Shown: positions 25,709 to 33,720 of the stretch, piece by piece
Position numbering within the stretch: position 1 is the first letter of the stretch
Layout: the number at the start of each line of letters is the position of its first letter
Assembly (NCBI RefSeq): GCF_028553745.1
Contig: NZ_CP067129.1
Coordinates: 850,501 to 914,500 of the forward strand
DNA: 64,000 nt
Source of the DNA: Paracoccus seriniphilus
Lineage (GTDB): Bacteria; Pseudomonadota; Alphaproteobacteria; Rhodobacterales; Rhodobacteraceae
Reading direction: 5' to 3'
Notes under the pieces: generated by a model
Told to the model about the DNA's origin: nothing
Seen by the model: only the letters and a program-made list of their open reading frames with translations
Databases searched by the model: none
Made by a program: the position numbers and the translations under genes

Positions 25709-26454
25709 CAGAACAATCCCGGATTGAGGGGCGAGGCAGCCGTCATGCCACCATCGACCGTGAAACATTCGCCGGTCACATAGGCCGACTGATCCGACGC
25801 CAGCCAGGCGACCATATTGGCAATATCTTCGGGCTTGCCGAAGCGCCCGACCGGATGACGGGCCAGGGCATCGGCCATGGCCTTCTCGGGGTCATTGGCC
25901 AGCGCAAAACCATCGGTGGCCATCTCGGTCATGATCCAGCCCGGTCGTATGGCATTGCAGCGCACATTGGGGCCATGATCGACCGCGATCGAACGTGTCA
26001 GCCCATGCACGAAGGCCTTGGAAGCATTGTAGAGCGCCATCGAAGGATCGGCGACCATACCCGAGATCGATCCGATATTGACGATATTGCCGCCATCGCG
26101 GGTCATTTGTGGCAGCACCGCGCGGCACATGTTGAAGACGCCCTTGCAATTGACGTTCATCACCAGATCCCAATCGGCGTCATCGCTGTCGGCAACGGTC
26201 TTTTCGACCTGCACGCCGGCATTGTTGACCAGCACAGAGACCTGGCCGAACCGCGCGTTGGCCGCCCCGAGCAGCGCCGTGGCATCTGCCGTGCGTGACA
26301 CATCGGCGGTGACCCACAGGACATCCTCGGGCAGATCTTCGGGGCGCGGCCCGCGGCCGCAGGTGGTGACATGATAGCCTTCGGCCCGCAGGCGCATGAC
26401 GATGGCACGGCCGATACCGCGGCTGCCGCCGGTGACGATTGCACTATCAGCCAT
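25708..26454 (-). CDS. short-chain dehydrogenase/reductase
   Basis: A 248-residue classical SDR. The coenzyme motif TGGSRGIG is near residue 8, NNAGV (about 83) is the structural motif, and the catalytic residues are SGM (Ser) with YNASK (Tyr/Lys). The C-terminus is the usual VTGECFTVDGG. The Arg in the coenzyme motif and the charged residue after beta-2 do not settle NAD versus NADP. It overlaps the aldehyde dehydrogenase by 8 bp and the following dehydrogenase by 1 bp, so it is firmly in the operon. It may oxidise an alcohol intermediate; the substrate is unknown. Confidence 0.85.
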   Translation of the reverse strand: MADSAIVTGGSRGIGRAIVMRLRAEGYHVTTCGRGPRPEDLPEDVLWVTADVSRTADATALLGAANARFGQVSVLVNNAGVQVEKTVADSDDADWDLVMNVNCKGVFNMCRAVLPQMTRDGGNIVNIGSISGMVADPSMALYNASKAFVHGLTRSIAVDHGPNVRCNAIRPGWIMTEMATDGFALANDPEKAMADALARHPVGRFGKPEDIANMVAWLASDQSAYVTGECFTVDGGMTAASPLNPGLF

Positions 26455-27871
26455 GGGACACCATCACATGCCGGATCGAGCTATAGGCATCCAGGGCATA
26501 GACGCTCATGTCGCAACCGGTGCCCGAGCCCTTCATTGCCGCCCAGGGCATTTCCGGGGTGCCGACGCCATGGGTGTTCACCCATGTAAAGCCATAGCGC
26601 AGGCGAGAGGTCACATCCATCGCCCGCCCGACATTGGCGGTCCAGACCGAGGATGCCAGCCCGTAACGTCCGGTATTGGCGACCCGCAGAGCCTCATCCG
26701 TATCGCGAAAGCGCGACAGGGTCACGACCGGGCCAAAGACCTCTTGCGTGGCGATCTCGGCATCATTGTCGACATTGGCCAGAACCGTCGGCTGATAGAA
26801 GAAGCCGCTGCCTTCGCCCATGGTGCCGCCGGTGACGACCTCGCAACTGGTGCGGGCGCGATCGACAAAGGCAGCGACGCGGTCGCGTTGCGCCGCCGAT
26901 ACGACCGGTCCCATTTCCGTGCCCTCGGCCCGTTGCGCGCCGATGCGGATCTGGCTGACCTGTGCCTCGATCGCGGCAACCAGCCGATCATAGACGCCAT
27001 CCTGTACCATGATCCGGCAGGGCTGGGCGCAATCCTGCCCGGCGTTGAAAAAGCTGCCATGGCGGATGGTTTCGGCCACGGCATCCAGATCGGCGTCATC
27101 GAAGACGATGACAGGTGCCTTGCCGCCCAGTTCCAGATGGACATGGCGGATCTGCTGGCTGGCGGCGCGCATGGCGGCCATGCCGGTGGCCGGGCTGCCG
27201 GTGACGGTAATCGCCTCCATCTGCGGGCTGTTGATCAGCTGATCGCCGATGCTTGCCCCGCGCCCGTGGATCACGTTCAGAACCCCTCTGGGCAGGATCT
27301 CGTTCAGAAGCTCAGCGGCGCGCAGGGTAGACAACGGCGTGATTTCGGAGGGTTTCAGCACCACCGTGCAACCCGCAGCCAGAGGCGCGGCCAGCTTCCA
27401 TGCCGCCATCATCAGCGGATAATTCCATGGTGCGATGGCTGCCACCGGACCGACGGGATCGCGTCGGATCATGCTGGTGTGACCGGCCACATATTCTCCC
27501 GCTGCCGAGCCGCTCATGGTGCGTGCGGCCCCGGCAAAGAAGCGGAAGGTGTCGATGGTCAGCGGCATCTCGTCATCGCGGGCCGAGGGCCAGGGCTTGC
27601 CGACATCCAGGCTTTCCAGCCCGGCCAATTCGTCCTGATGGGCCTCGAGCGTATCGGCAATGCGCAACAGCAGCGCCGCGCGCTCGGCGGGGGTGGTGCG
27701 GGAATAGGTCTCGAATGCCTCTTGTGCGGCGCGCACGGCGGCCTCGACCTGTTCGGGACTTGCTTCGCGGATGCGGGCCAGTTCCTCGCCGCTGCCGGGG
27801 TCGATGACGGGCAGGGCGGTACCTTCCCCGGCCACCAATTCGCCATTGATCAGCATGTTCGTCTGCATCAT
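26447..27871 (-). CDS. aldehyde dehydrogenase (betaine/aminobutyraldehyde dehydrogenase-like)
   Basis: A 474-residue NAD(P)-dependent aldehyde dehydrogenase. The oxyanion Asn is in PWNYPLMMAAWK, the general-base Glu in HLELGGKAPVIVF, the nucleophile Cys in NAGQDCAQPCR, and EVFGPVVTLSRF closes the cofactor site. The DC-x-x-PCR environment is common in gamma-aminobutyraldehyde and betaine-aldehyde dehydrogenases, which handle cationic aldehydes. That suits a quaternary-amine pathway: candidates are trimethylaminobutyraldehyde, betaine aldehyde or malic semialdehyde. It lies 9 bp downstream of the BKACE gene. Confidence 0.87.
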   Translation of the reverse strand: MMQTNMLINGELVAGEGTALPVIDPGSGEELARIREASPEQVEAAVRAAQEAFETYSRTTPAERAALLLRIADTLEAHQDELAGLESLDVGKPWPSARDDEMPLTIDTFRFFAGAARTMSGSAAGEYVAGHTSMIRRDPVGPVAAIAPWNYPLMMAAWKLAAPLAAGCTVVLKPSEITPLSTLRAAELLNEILPRGVLNVIHGRGASIGDQLINSPQMEAITVTGSPATGMAAMRAASQQIRHVHLELGGKAPVIVFDDADLDAVAETIRHGSFFNAGQDCAQPCRIMVQDGVYDRLVAAIEAQVSQIRIGAQRAEGTEMGPVVSAAQRDRVAAFVDRARTSCEVVTGGTMGEGSGFFYQPTVLANVDNDAEIATQEVFGPVVTLSRFRDTDEALRVANTGRYGLASSVWTANVGRAMDVTSRLRYGFTWVNTHGVGTPEMPWAAMKGSGTGCDMSVYALDAYSSIRHVMVSHG

Positions 27872-27880
27872 GTCCTCCGC

Positions 27881-28810
27881 TCAGAACGCGACCTGATCGC
27901 CGCCCTTCAGGCCAAGGCGTTCACGCGCCTCTGCCGGAGTGGCGACCTTCAGGCCAAGATTTTCGATAATGGCGCGGATCTTGCGCACCTGTTGGGCACT
28001 GGACACGGCCTTTTCACCGGGGCCGATATACAGGCTGTCCTCCATCCCGACCCGGACGTTGCCCCCCAGCAGGGCGCTTTGCGTGGTAAAGGGGATCTGA
28101 TGGCGTCCGGCGGCCAGAACCGACCATTCATAGTCATCGCCAAACAGCTTGTTGGCGATGGTGTGCATATGCATCAGGTTGTCCAGATCGGCCCCCACGC
28201 CGCCCAGAATGCCAAAGACCATCTGCACGAAAATCGGCCCCTTGATCCAGCCCTGGTCCAGGATCCAGGCCAGGTTGTAAAGATGGCCAAGGTCATAGCA
28301 TTCGAATTCGAACCTTGTGCCATGGCCCTCGCCCAGTTCCTTGAGACAATATTCGATATCCGCGAAGGTGTTGCGGAAAATGAAGTCGCGGGTCATGTCC
28401 AGGAATTCCGGCTCCCACGCGTGTTTCCAGTTGGAATATTTGTCCTTCATCGGGAAAATGCCGAAATTCATCGACCCGATGTTCATGCTGGCCATTTCAG
28501 GGCTGGTGCGAGTGGCAGCAAGCAGGCGTTCCTCGCGCGACATGCCCAGACCGCCGCCGGTCGAGACATTCATGACCGCATCGGTGGCCTGTTTGATGCG
28601 CGGCAGAAACTGCATGAACAGATCGGGGTTCGGGTCCGGCTTGCCGGTTTCGGGATCGCGCGCATGCAGATGGATGATCGACGCCCCGGCCTCGGCGGCC
28701 TCTATGCTGGCTTCGGCGATCTGGTTGGGGGTGATCGGCAGATGTTCCGACATGGTGGGCGTGTGAATGCCGCCGGTGGGCGCACAGGTGATGATGACGG
28801 ATTTGCTCAT
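27881..28810 (-). CDS. BKACE family (DUF849) beta-keto acid cleavage enzyme
   Basis: A 309-residue zinc-dependent TIM-barrel enzyme of the family that condenses a beta-keto acid with acetyl-CoA to give acetoacetate and a new CoA ester. Diagnostic segments: ITCAPTGGIHTP at the N-terminus, ASIIHLHARDPETG (zinc-binding His pair), NVSTGGGLGM, MNIGSMNFGIFP, ECYDLGHLYN and RVGMEDSLYIG. One characterised branch cleaves dehydrocarnitine to betainyl-CoA, fitting the adjacent carnitine-dehydrogenase-like gene; other branches use quite different keto acids. ATG 28810 follows a clear AAGGAG site; an earlier ATG at 28888 lacks homology. Confidence 0.85.
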   Translation of the reverse strand: MSKSVIITCAPTGGIHTPTMSEHLPITPNQIAEASIEAAEAGASIIHLHARDPETGKPDPNPDLFMQFLPRIKQATDAVMNVSTGGGLGMSREERLLAATRTSPEMASMNIGSMNFGIFPMKDKYSNWKHAWEPEFLDMTRDFIFRNTFADIEYCLKELGEGHGTRFEFECYDLGHLYNLAWILDQGWIKGPIFVQMVFGILGGVGADLDNLMHMHTIANKLFGDDYEWSVLAAGRHQIPFTTQSALLGGNVRVGMEDSLYIGPGEKAVSSAQQVRKIRAIIENLGLKVATPAEARERLGLKGGDQVAF

Positions 28811-28961
28811 GAGCTTTTCTCCTTGCAGTCGGGGACCACGCTCAGGTGGCGGTGCTGTTGCGGCGGGTTCCAGACAGGCGCGCGCCATGCCGTTTCGCCA
28901 AATTCGAATTGTGGCGCAGGCGGTGGCGGTTCTTCCTCCGACGGGCTGTTGACGGCCAGCC

Positions 28962-29756
28962 TCACAGTTTCATCTGCTGGACCTGCGCGGAGAGCCCGCC
29001 ATCCAGCACCCAAAGCTGCCCCGAGGCATAGCGGGCCTCGTCCGAGGCCAGCCAGTTCACCAGATTGGCGATATCATCGGGCGTGCCATAGGTCCGCATC
29101 GGATGCACATCGCGCACGGCCTGCTGCAACTGGTCGATGGATTTTCCACCGCCGCCCGAGCCGTCGCCGGTAAAGAAACTTTGCAGCATCGGCGTGTCGA
29201 TATAGCCGGGGCAGATCGCATTGACGCGGATGCCCTCGGGGCCGTGGTCACAGGCCATGGCGCGGGTCAGCGCATGGACCGCCCCCTTTGTGGCACAATA
29301 GGCGGCAAGACCGGGATCGGCGATAAAGCCGTCATAGCTGCCGAAATTGATGATGCTGGCCGTTTGCCCCGTCGCGGCAGCGGCGCGCATCAGCGGCAAT
29401 GCGTGTTTCGAGGTCAGAAAGGTTCCCGTGCAATTCACTGCAAAGCTGCGGTTCCATTCCTCCAGCGTGGTGTCCTCGATGGTCTTCTCGATCTCGATCC
29501 CGGCCGCGTTCACCAGGATGTCCAGCTTGCCGGACTCCTGTTGCACCCGCGCCATGGCGGATGTGACGGCCGGTTCGTCCGCGACATTCATGGGCAGAAA
29601 AATGCTGCCGTCGTCGTCATGTTCGGCCAGCGATCCCTGTGGTGTCAGGTCGGCGGCATAGACCGTGGCACCTTCGCGCAGAAAGCGTGCGACGATCGCC
29701 CGGCCAATGCCGCCGCGCCCGCCGGTGACCAATGCGGTTTTTCCCTCAAGCTTCAT
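28962..29756 (-). CDS. short-chain dehydrogenase/reductase
   Basis: A 264-residue classical SDR: TGGRGGIG coenzyme motif near residue 11, NAAGI, the catalytic Ser in INFGSYDGF and YCATK (Tyr/Lys). The C-terminus is YASGQLWVLDGG. An insertion of Gly/Ser-rich sequence (GDGSGGGGKS) sits in the substrate loop region. It directly abuts the sulfatase gene with no gap and is followed by a 151-bp spacer before the BKACE gene, the largest gap in the cluster, which might hold a secondary promoter. It is not a close duplicate of the other SDR of the cluster. Confidence 0.85.
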   Translation of the reverse strand: MKLEGKTALVTGGRGGIGRAIVARFLREGATVYAADLTPQGSLAEHDDDGSIFLPMNVADEPAVTSAMARVQQESGKLDILVNAAGIEIEKTIEDTTLEEWNRSFAVNCTGTFLTSKHALPLMRAAAATGQTASIINFGSYDGFIADPGLAAYCATKGAVHALTRAMACDHGPEGIRVNAICPGYIDTPMLQSFFTGDGSGGGGKSIDQLQQAVRDVHPMRTYGTPDDIANLVNWLASDEARYASGQLWVLDGGLSAQVQQMKL

Positions 29757-31289
29757 TCAAGCCTCCTTCAGCGGCGGGAACCGATAGCGGCCTGCGGCCT
29801 CGGTCCAATCCATGTGGTTGCGGACATATTGCTGGCTGGCATCCGAGGGCGGGTTGTAGTCCCAATGTTCCCCGGCCCCGGCTTCCATGGCCCCGTGCAG
29901 GGCCTGGCGGGATTTCTGTGTGGCCATGATCTGATCGCGCAGCTCGGCGCTGTTCCAGCGCGCGGCGACCTCGGCGGCAAAGCGCTGGGCCACATCGCGA
30001 TAGGCCGGATCATCGGCCAGGTTGCGGATTTCCGCGGGATCGGCCGACAGGTCGTAAAGCTGGGGCGGATCGGTGTCGCAATGGATGTATTTGAACGTCC
30101 CGCGCCGGATCATGAAGACGGGGGCCGAGGTCATCTCGGCGCAATATTCTCCGATGGCTTCATCAATCGGATCGTCTTCGCCACGCGCCAGCGGCATCAG
30201 CGAGCGGCCATCGACGGCTTCGCCCAACATGTCGGGGGTGCCTCCGGCGATGTCCAGAAAGCTTGGAAGCAGATCGACCAGTGAGCAGGCATTTCGCGCC
30301 GTGCCGGTCGCGATCCCCGGCCCGGCCATGATCAGGGGAATGCGGGCGGAATGTTCAAAGAAGTTCATCTTGTACCACAGGCCACGCTCGCCCAGCATGT
30401 CGCCATGATCCGCCGTCACGATGATGACGGTGTTGTCCAGTTCTCCGATATCGCGCAGCGTCTTGACGATTTCGCCCAACTTGCTGTCGAAATAGCTGAC
30501 ATTGGCCAGATAGGCGCGCCGGGCACGCCGGATCTCTTCCTCGCTCAGGGGCACCGAGCTGGCCTCGATCCCGTCTCTCAGTCGGCGCGAGAAGGGATCC
30601 TGCTGGTCGTCGCCCAGAACGGTTTCGGGCAGGTCGATCTGCTCATCTTCATAAAGATCCCACCATTCCGGCTTGGCCACATAGGGATCATGGGGATGAA
30701 TGAAGCTGGCGACCAGACAGAAGGGCGCGGCATCGCCATGGGCCCGATCGCGCGCCCGGTCGATCAGCCAGCGGCGCGCGGCGAATCCGACCTCATCATC
30801 GTAATCGGTCTGGAAAGTCGCGACAGCGGTGCCGCTTTCCTTGACCGTCTGCATGTTGTGATACCATTTGCCGATCCGTTCATCCGGACGCTGCCAGTCC
30901 GGAGTCCAGGCAAAATCGGCGGGGTAGATATCGGTGGTAACGCGATCCTGAAAGCCGTGCTTCTGGTCAGGGCCCACGAAATGCATCTTGCCCGACAGGC
31001 AGGTGCGATAGCCCAGAACCTTCAGGTAATGGGCGAATGTCGGCACGCTGGCACGAAACTCGGAGCCATTGTCATAGGCCGCGATCCTGCTGATCAACTG
31101 CCCCGACATGAAGGCAAATCGCGATGGCGCGCAAAGCGGCGAATTGCAATAGGCGGCGTCAAAGCGCATCCCCCGTGCCGCCAGTTCATCCATATGCGGT
31201 GTTTTTGCGACCGGATGGCCATAGGCACCGCAAAACTGTGGTGCCAGCTGGTCGGCCATCACGACGACGATATTGGGTTGTCCTGTCAC
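29757..31289 (-). CDS. sulfatase, choline-sulfatase (BetC) type
   Basis: A 510-residue type I sulfatase. NIVVVMADQLAPQFCGAYG at the start supplies metal-binding Asp; NSPLCAPSR (Cys53-x-Pro-Ser-Arg57) is the formylglycine-conversion site; GKMHFVGPDQKHGF carries the second conserved Lys/His segment; TADHGDMLGERGLWYK supplies further metal ligands. The length, the GKMHFVGPDQ block and the C-terminal NHMDWTEAAGRYRFPPL segment match choline sulfatases, which release choline and sulfate from choline-O-sulfate. No betA/betB neighbours are here, and an unusual substrate is possible. The enzyme needs a formylglycine-generating or anaerobic maturase encoded elsewhere. No signal peptide, so cytosolic. 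Confidence 0.83.
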   Translation of the reverse strand: MTGQPNIVVVMADQLAPQFCGAYGHPVAKTPHMDELAARGMRFDAAYCNSPLCAPSRFAFMSGQLISRIAAYDNGSEFRASVPTFAHYLKVLGYRTCLSGKMHFVGPDQKHGFQDRVTTDIYPADFAWTPDWQRPDERIGKWYHNMQTVKESGTAVATFQTDYDDEVGFAARRWLIDRARDRAHGDAAPFCLVASFIHPHDPYVAKPEWWDLYEDEQIDLPETVLGDDQQDPFSRRLRDGIEASSVPLSEEEIRRARRAYLANVSYFDSKLGEIVKTLRDIGELDNTVIIVTADHGDMLGERGLWYKMNFFEHSARIPLIMAGPGIATGTARNACSLVDLLPSFLDIAGGTPDMLGEAVDGRSLMPLARGEDDPIDEAIGEYCAEMTSAPVFMIRRGTFKYIHCDTDPPQLYDLSADPAEIRNLADDPAYRDVAQRFAAEVAARWNSAELRDQIMATQKSRQALHGAMEAGAGEHWDYNPPSDASQQYVRNHMDWTEAAGRYRFPPLKEA

Positions 31290-31382
31290 GTCCCCATGTC
31301 TCCCTTTGTCCCGTCAAGATTGTCACCCTCCGCGTGGATCACGCGGGGGGCGGTTCGAATCTCATGGGTTTGGGGCGTGAGG

Positions 31383-32525
31383 TCATTTCGCCGCGCGCCG
31401 GTAGGCATCCAGCACAAGGCCGTGGAAATGATGAAGCGCATGTTCGGATTTTCCCGAACCGTCGGGATCGTTGACGATGCGGCCCTGCGTGAATGCCGGA
31501 GTGCTCATCCCGCGCTGCACGCTTTCGACAAGATTGATGTCCTCGACCTGCAAGACCTCATCCAGATAGCGGATGGTTTCCAGTTCGGCCTCGTTGGGGG
31601 TCTTGTCCTCCAGATAGAAATCATAGGTTTCCAGCGTCCGGTTCGGCCCCGCCGGGATGATGTTGAGGATGATCATCGAGGATCTGCCCGGATAGCGCAT
31701 GATGCAGGTATTGGGCCACAGCCACCAGACGGCATGGGTTCTGACCGTGGCATTCGAAACGTCATAGGCGCCGTTTTCGGTGTTGTTGCCTGCATCGGCC
31801 ATATGGCTGGAATAGATGCCATGGGTGGTCACCTTGTAGGTGTCCATATCCACCAGCTCGCAGAAATCCTTGTGCGCGGTGGGGCAGTGATAGCATTCAA
31901 GGAAGTTGTCGACGACGTTCTTCCAGTTGGACTTGATGTCATAGGTCAGCCGATGGGCGAAGGTCAGATCCTCGATATCGGGTGCCCAATGCTTGATTTC
32001 GGTTTCCAGGTCGCCCGACAACTGCGCCAGCGGTGCCGCCTGCGGGTCGAGGTTGACATAGATGAACCCGCAGAATTCCTCGACCTGCACGCTGTCCAGA
32101 CAGATCTCCTTGGGCTGGAAGCCTTCCAGGTTCTCCGTATGAGGTGCCCGAACAAGCTGGCCGTCCAGCTTGTAGACCCAGGCGTGATAGGGACACATGA
32201 TGCGCGACGTCTGACCTTCGCCCGACAGCAGTTCATGGGCGCGGTGCTTGCAGACATTGTAGAAGGCGCGCAGCACGCCCTCGCGGTCGCGCACCACGGC
32301 AATGGGATTCCCCGCGATTTCGATGGTCACATAGCTGCCCGGAGTGCGCAGTTTCTCGACATGGCAGACCCATTGCCATGACTTGGCGATGATTTCCCTG
32401 TTGTCCACGTGATACCAAAGCGGATCGGTATAGGCATCGGCCCGCAGGGACAGGGATGCGGACGGGTTTTCATGATACCCGCCCGAGATTTCTGCGAATT
32501 GCTTGGCGGTTGGCTGTTCGCTCAT
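31383..32525 (-). CDS. Rieske non-heme iron oxygenase alpha subunit, quaternary-ammonium type
   Basis: A 380-residue oxygenase. The Rieske [2Fe-2S] ligands are Cys92-x-His94 (CKHRAH) and Cys111-x2-His114 (CPYHAW); the mononuclear iron region is DNFLECYHCPTAH (bridging Glu210, His213, His218) with a later Asp in VEDINLVESVQRG. The layout and the C-terminal VESVQRG...SEHAL block resemble carnitine monooxygenase CntA and glycine-betaine/stachydrine demethylases rather than aromatic dioxygenases. The start at 32525 follows an AAAAGGGG site; ATG 32552 is less likely. First gene after the regulator. Its reductase is probably the flavoprotein at 23561-24778, since no CntB-like gene is present. Confidence 0.82.
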   Translation of the reverse strand: MSEQPTAKQFAEISGGYHENPSASLSLRADAYTDPLWYHVDNREIIAKSWQWVCHVEKLRTPGSYVTIEIAGNPIAVVRDREGVLRAFYNVCKHRAHELLSGEGQTSRIMCPYHAWVYKLDGQLVRAPHTENLEGFQPKEICLDSVQVEEFCGFIYVNLDPQAAPLAQLSGDLETEIKHWAPDIEDLTFAHRLTYDIKSNWKNVVDNFLECYHCPTAHKDFCELVDMDTYKVTTHGIYSSHMADAGNNTENGAYDVSNATVRTHAVWWLWPNTCIMRYPGRSSMIILNIIPAGPNRTLETYDFYLEDKTPNEAELETIRYLDEVLQVEDINLVESVQRGMSTPAFTQGRIVNDPDGSGKSEHALHHFHGLVLDAYRRAAK

Positions 32526-32626
32526 GGCAGGCCCCTTTTCTGATACGAGCATGGCCGGTCAGTTCGGCCCGAGATCGAGGTTGCGCGGGGCAGGGCGATT
32601 ATACTGTGCGCAGATGGCCGTCTATT

Positions 32627-33664
32627 TTACCATTCTGGCCCTTGGCGCGGATTCATCGCCTTGCGGTACATGGGCCATGCACGAAATTCGAAGGGAACCC
32701 GCCCCTCGATCCTGTCGCTGCGCGGAGAAAGGCCGAACCGTTCGCGGTAGGCGCGGCTGAAATGGACATGGCTGGCAAAGCCCGAGGCGATGGCCACCTC
32801 GAGCAGGGGCATCTCGGTCTGGGTCACCAGGCCGCGTGCGCGATCCAGCCGGATATCGCGGTAATAGACCTTTGGTGTTTTCTTGACATAGCGCGCGAAC
32901 AGCCTGTTCAACTGGCGTTGGGACAGGTCGATGGCCTCGCAGATTTCGGGAATGCTCAGTGGCGTTTCCAGGTTCTGTTCCATCATCGCAATGGCACGCT
33001 TGACCGAACCGGGTGCCAGCTGACCCATTGGTTCGGCAAGGCCGGGGCTTTGCATTGTGCCCTGCGGGCGCACCGTCTGGTGAAAGACATAGCGCGCAGC
33101 GGCATTGGCCAGTGCCTCGCCATGGGTGCCCTTGATGATATGCAGCGCGAAATCCACCGAGGCCGCCCCGCCACAGCACGAGATCCGGTTTCCGTCAAAG
33201 ACGAACAGCTCTTCGCTGACATCCACATTGGGATACAGTTCCTGCATGGCGTCGATATGTTCGTAATGCACTGTCGCACGGTGGTTTTTCAGCAATCCGG
33301 CCTCGGCCAGAATCAGGGCGCCAGTGTCCAGCCCGCCCAGGGTTGCCCCCTCGCTGGCCCATCGCCACAGCGACATGTGCAGCGGCGCGGTGTTGAAGGA
33401 TTCGGGCGTCCAGCTAGATGACAGGATCACGAAATCATGGCGGGCCTGCCGGACCTCTGCCAGGGGCTGGGTCTCGATGGTCATGCCGTTGCTGGCGATG
33501 CAGCCACCACCTTGCAACGAGGCGATCTTCCACTGGAACTGCGTCCGGCCCTCCAGATAATTGGCGGCCCGGAAGGGGTCGATGAAACTGACGGTCGCCG
33601 CCATGTTGAAATGGGGCGTGACCAGGACAAGCAGCGAAATGACGTCGGGCTTCGAGCGGTGCAT
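32627..33664 (-). CDS. GlxA-family AraC-type transcriptional regulator
   Basis: A 345-residue regulator with an N-terminal DJ-1/PfpI-like (GATase1) ligand domain (about 10-190: LLVLVTPHFNMAATVSFIDPFRAANYL, ATLGGLDTGALILAEAGLL) and a C-terminal AraC domain (about 225-325) with two helix-turn-helix motifs (LSIPEICEAIDLSQRQLNRLF; MPLLEVAIASGFASHVHFSRAYRERFG). This architecture is shared by GbdR, CdhR and related activators of betaine and carnitine catabolism. Its position upstream of and on the same strand as the oxygenase supports control of the whole cluster. The nucleophile-position Cys seen in true DJ-1 enzymes is absent, as usual for regulators. Confidence 0.87.
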   Translation of the reverse strand: MHRSKPDVISLLVLVTPHFNMAATVSFIDPFRAANYLEGRTQFQWKIASLQGGGCIASNGMTIETQPLAEVRQARHDFVILSSSWTPESFNTAPLHMSLWRWASEGATLGGLDTGALILAEAGLLKNHRATVHYEHIDAMQELYPNVDVSEELFVFDGNRISCCGGAASVDFALHIIKGTHGEALANAAARYVFHQTVRPQGTMQSPGLAEPMGQLAPGSVKRAIAMMEQNLETPLSIPEICEAIDLSQRQLNRLFARYVKKTPKVYYRDIRLDRARGLVTQTEMPLLEVAIASGFASHVHFSRAYRERFGLSPRSDRIEGRVPFEFRAWPMYRKAMNPRQGPEW

Positions 33665-33720
33665 GGGGACATATGCTGGTCACGACGAGAGTCGGTCAAG
33701 GCACTTGTCGGGGCGATGAC

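Noticed and set aside
24782..28810. A simple known L-carnitine to betaine operon
   Set aside because: A carnitine-dehydrogenase-like and a BKACE gene are present, but no betainyl-CoA thioesterase (separate or fused) is seen, and the added oxygenase, sulfatase and SDR genes do not fit the described pathway; kept only as one hypothesis.
26396..29173. A 925-codon plus-strand open frame across the catabolic cluster
   Set aside because: Antisense shadow of aldehyde dehydrogenase, BKACE and SDR genes, all of which have intact motifs and ribosome-binding sites.
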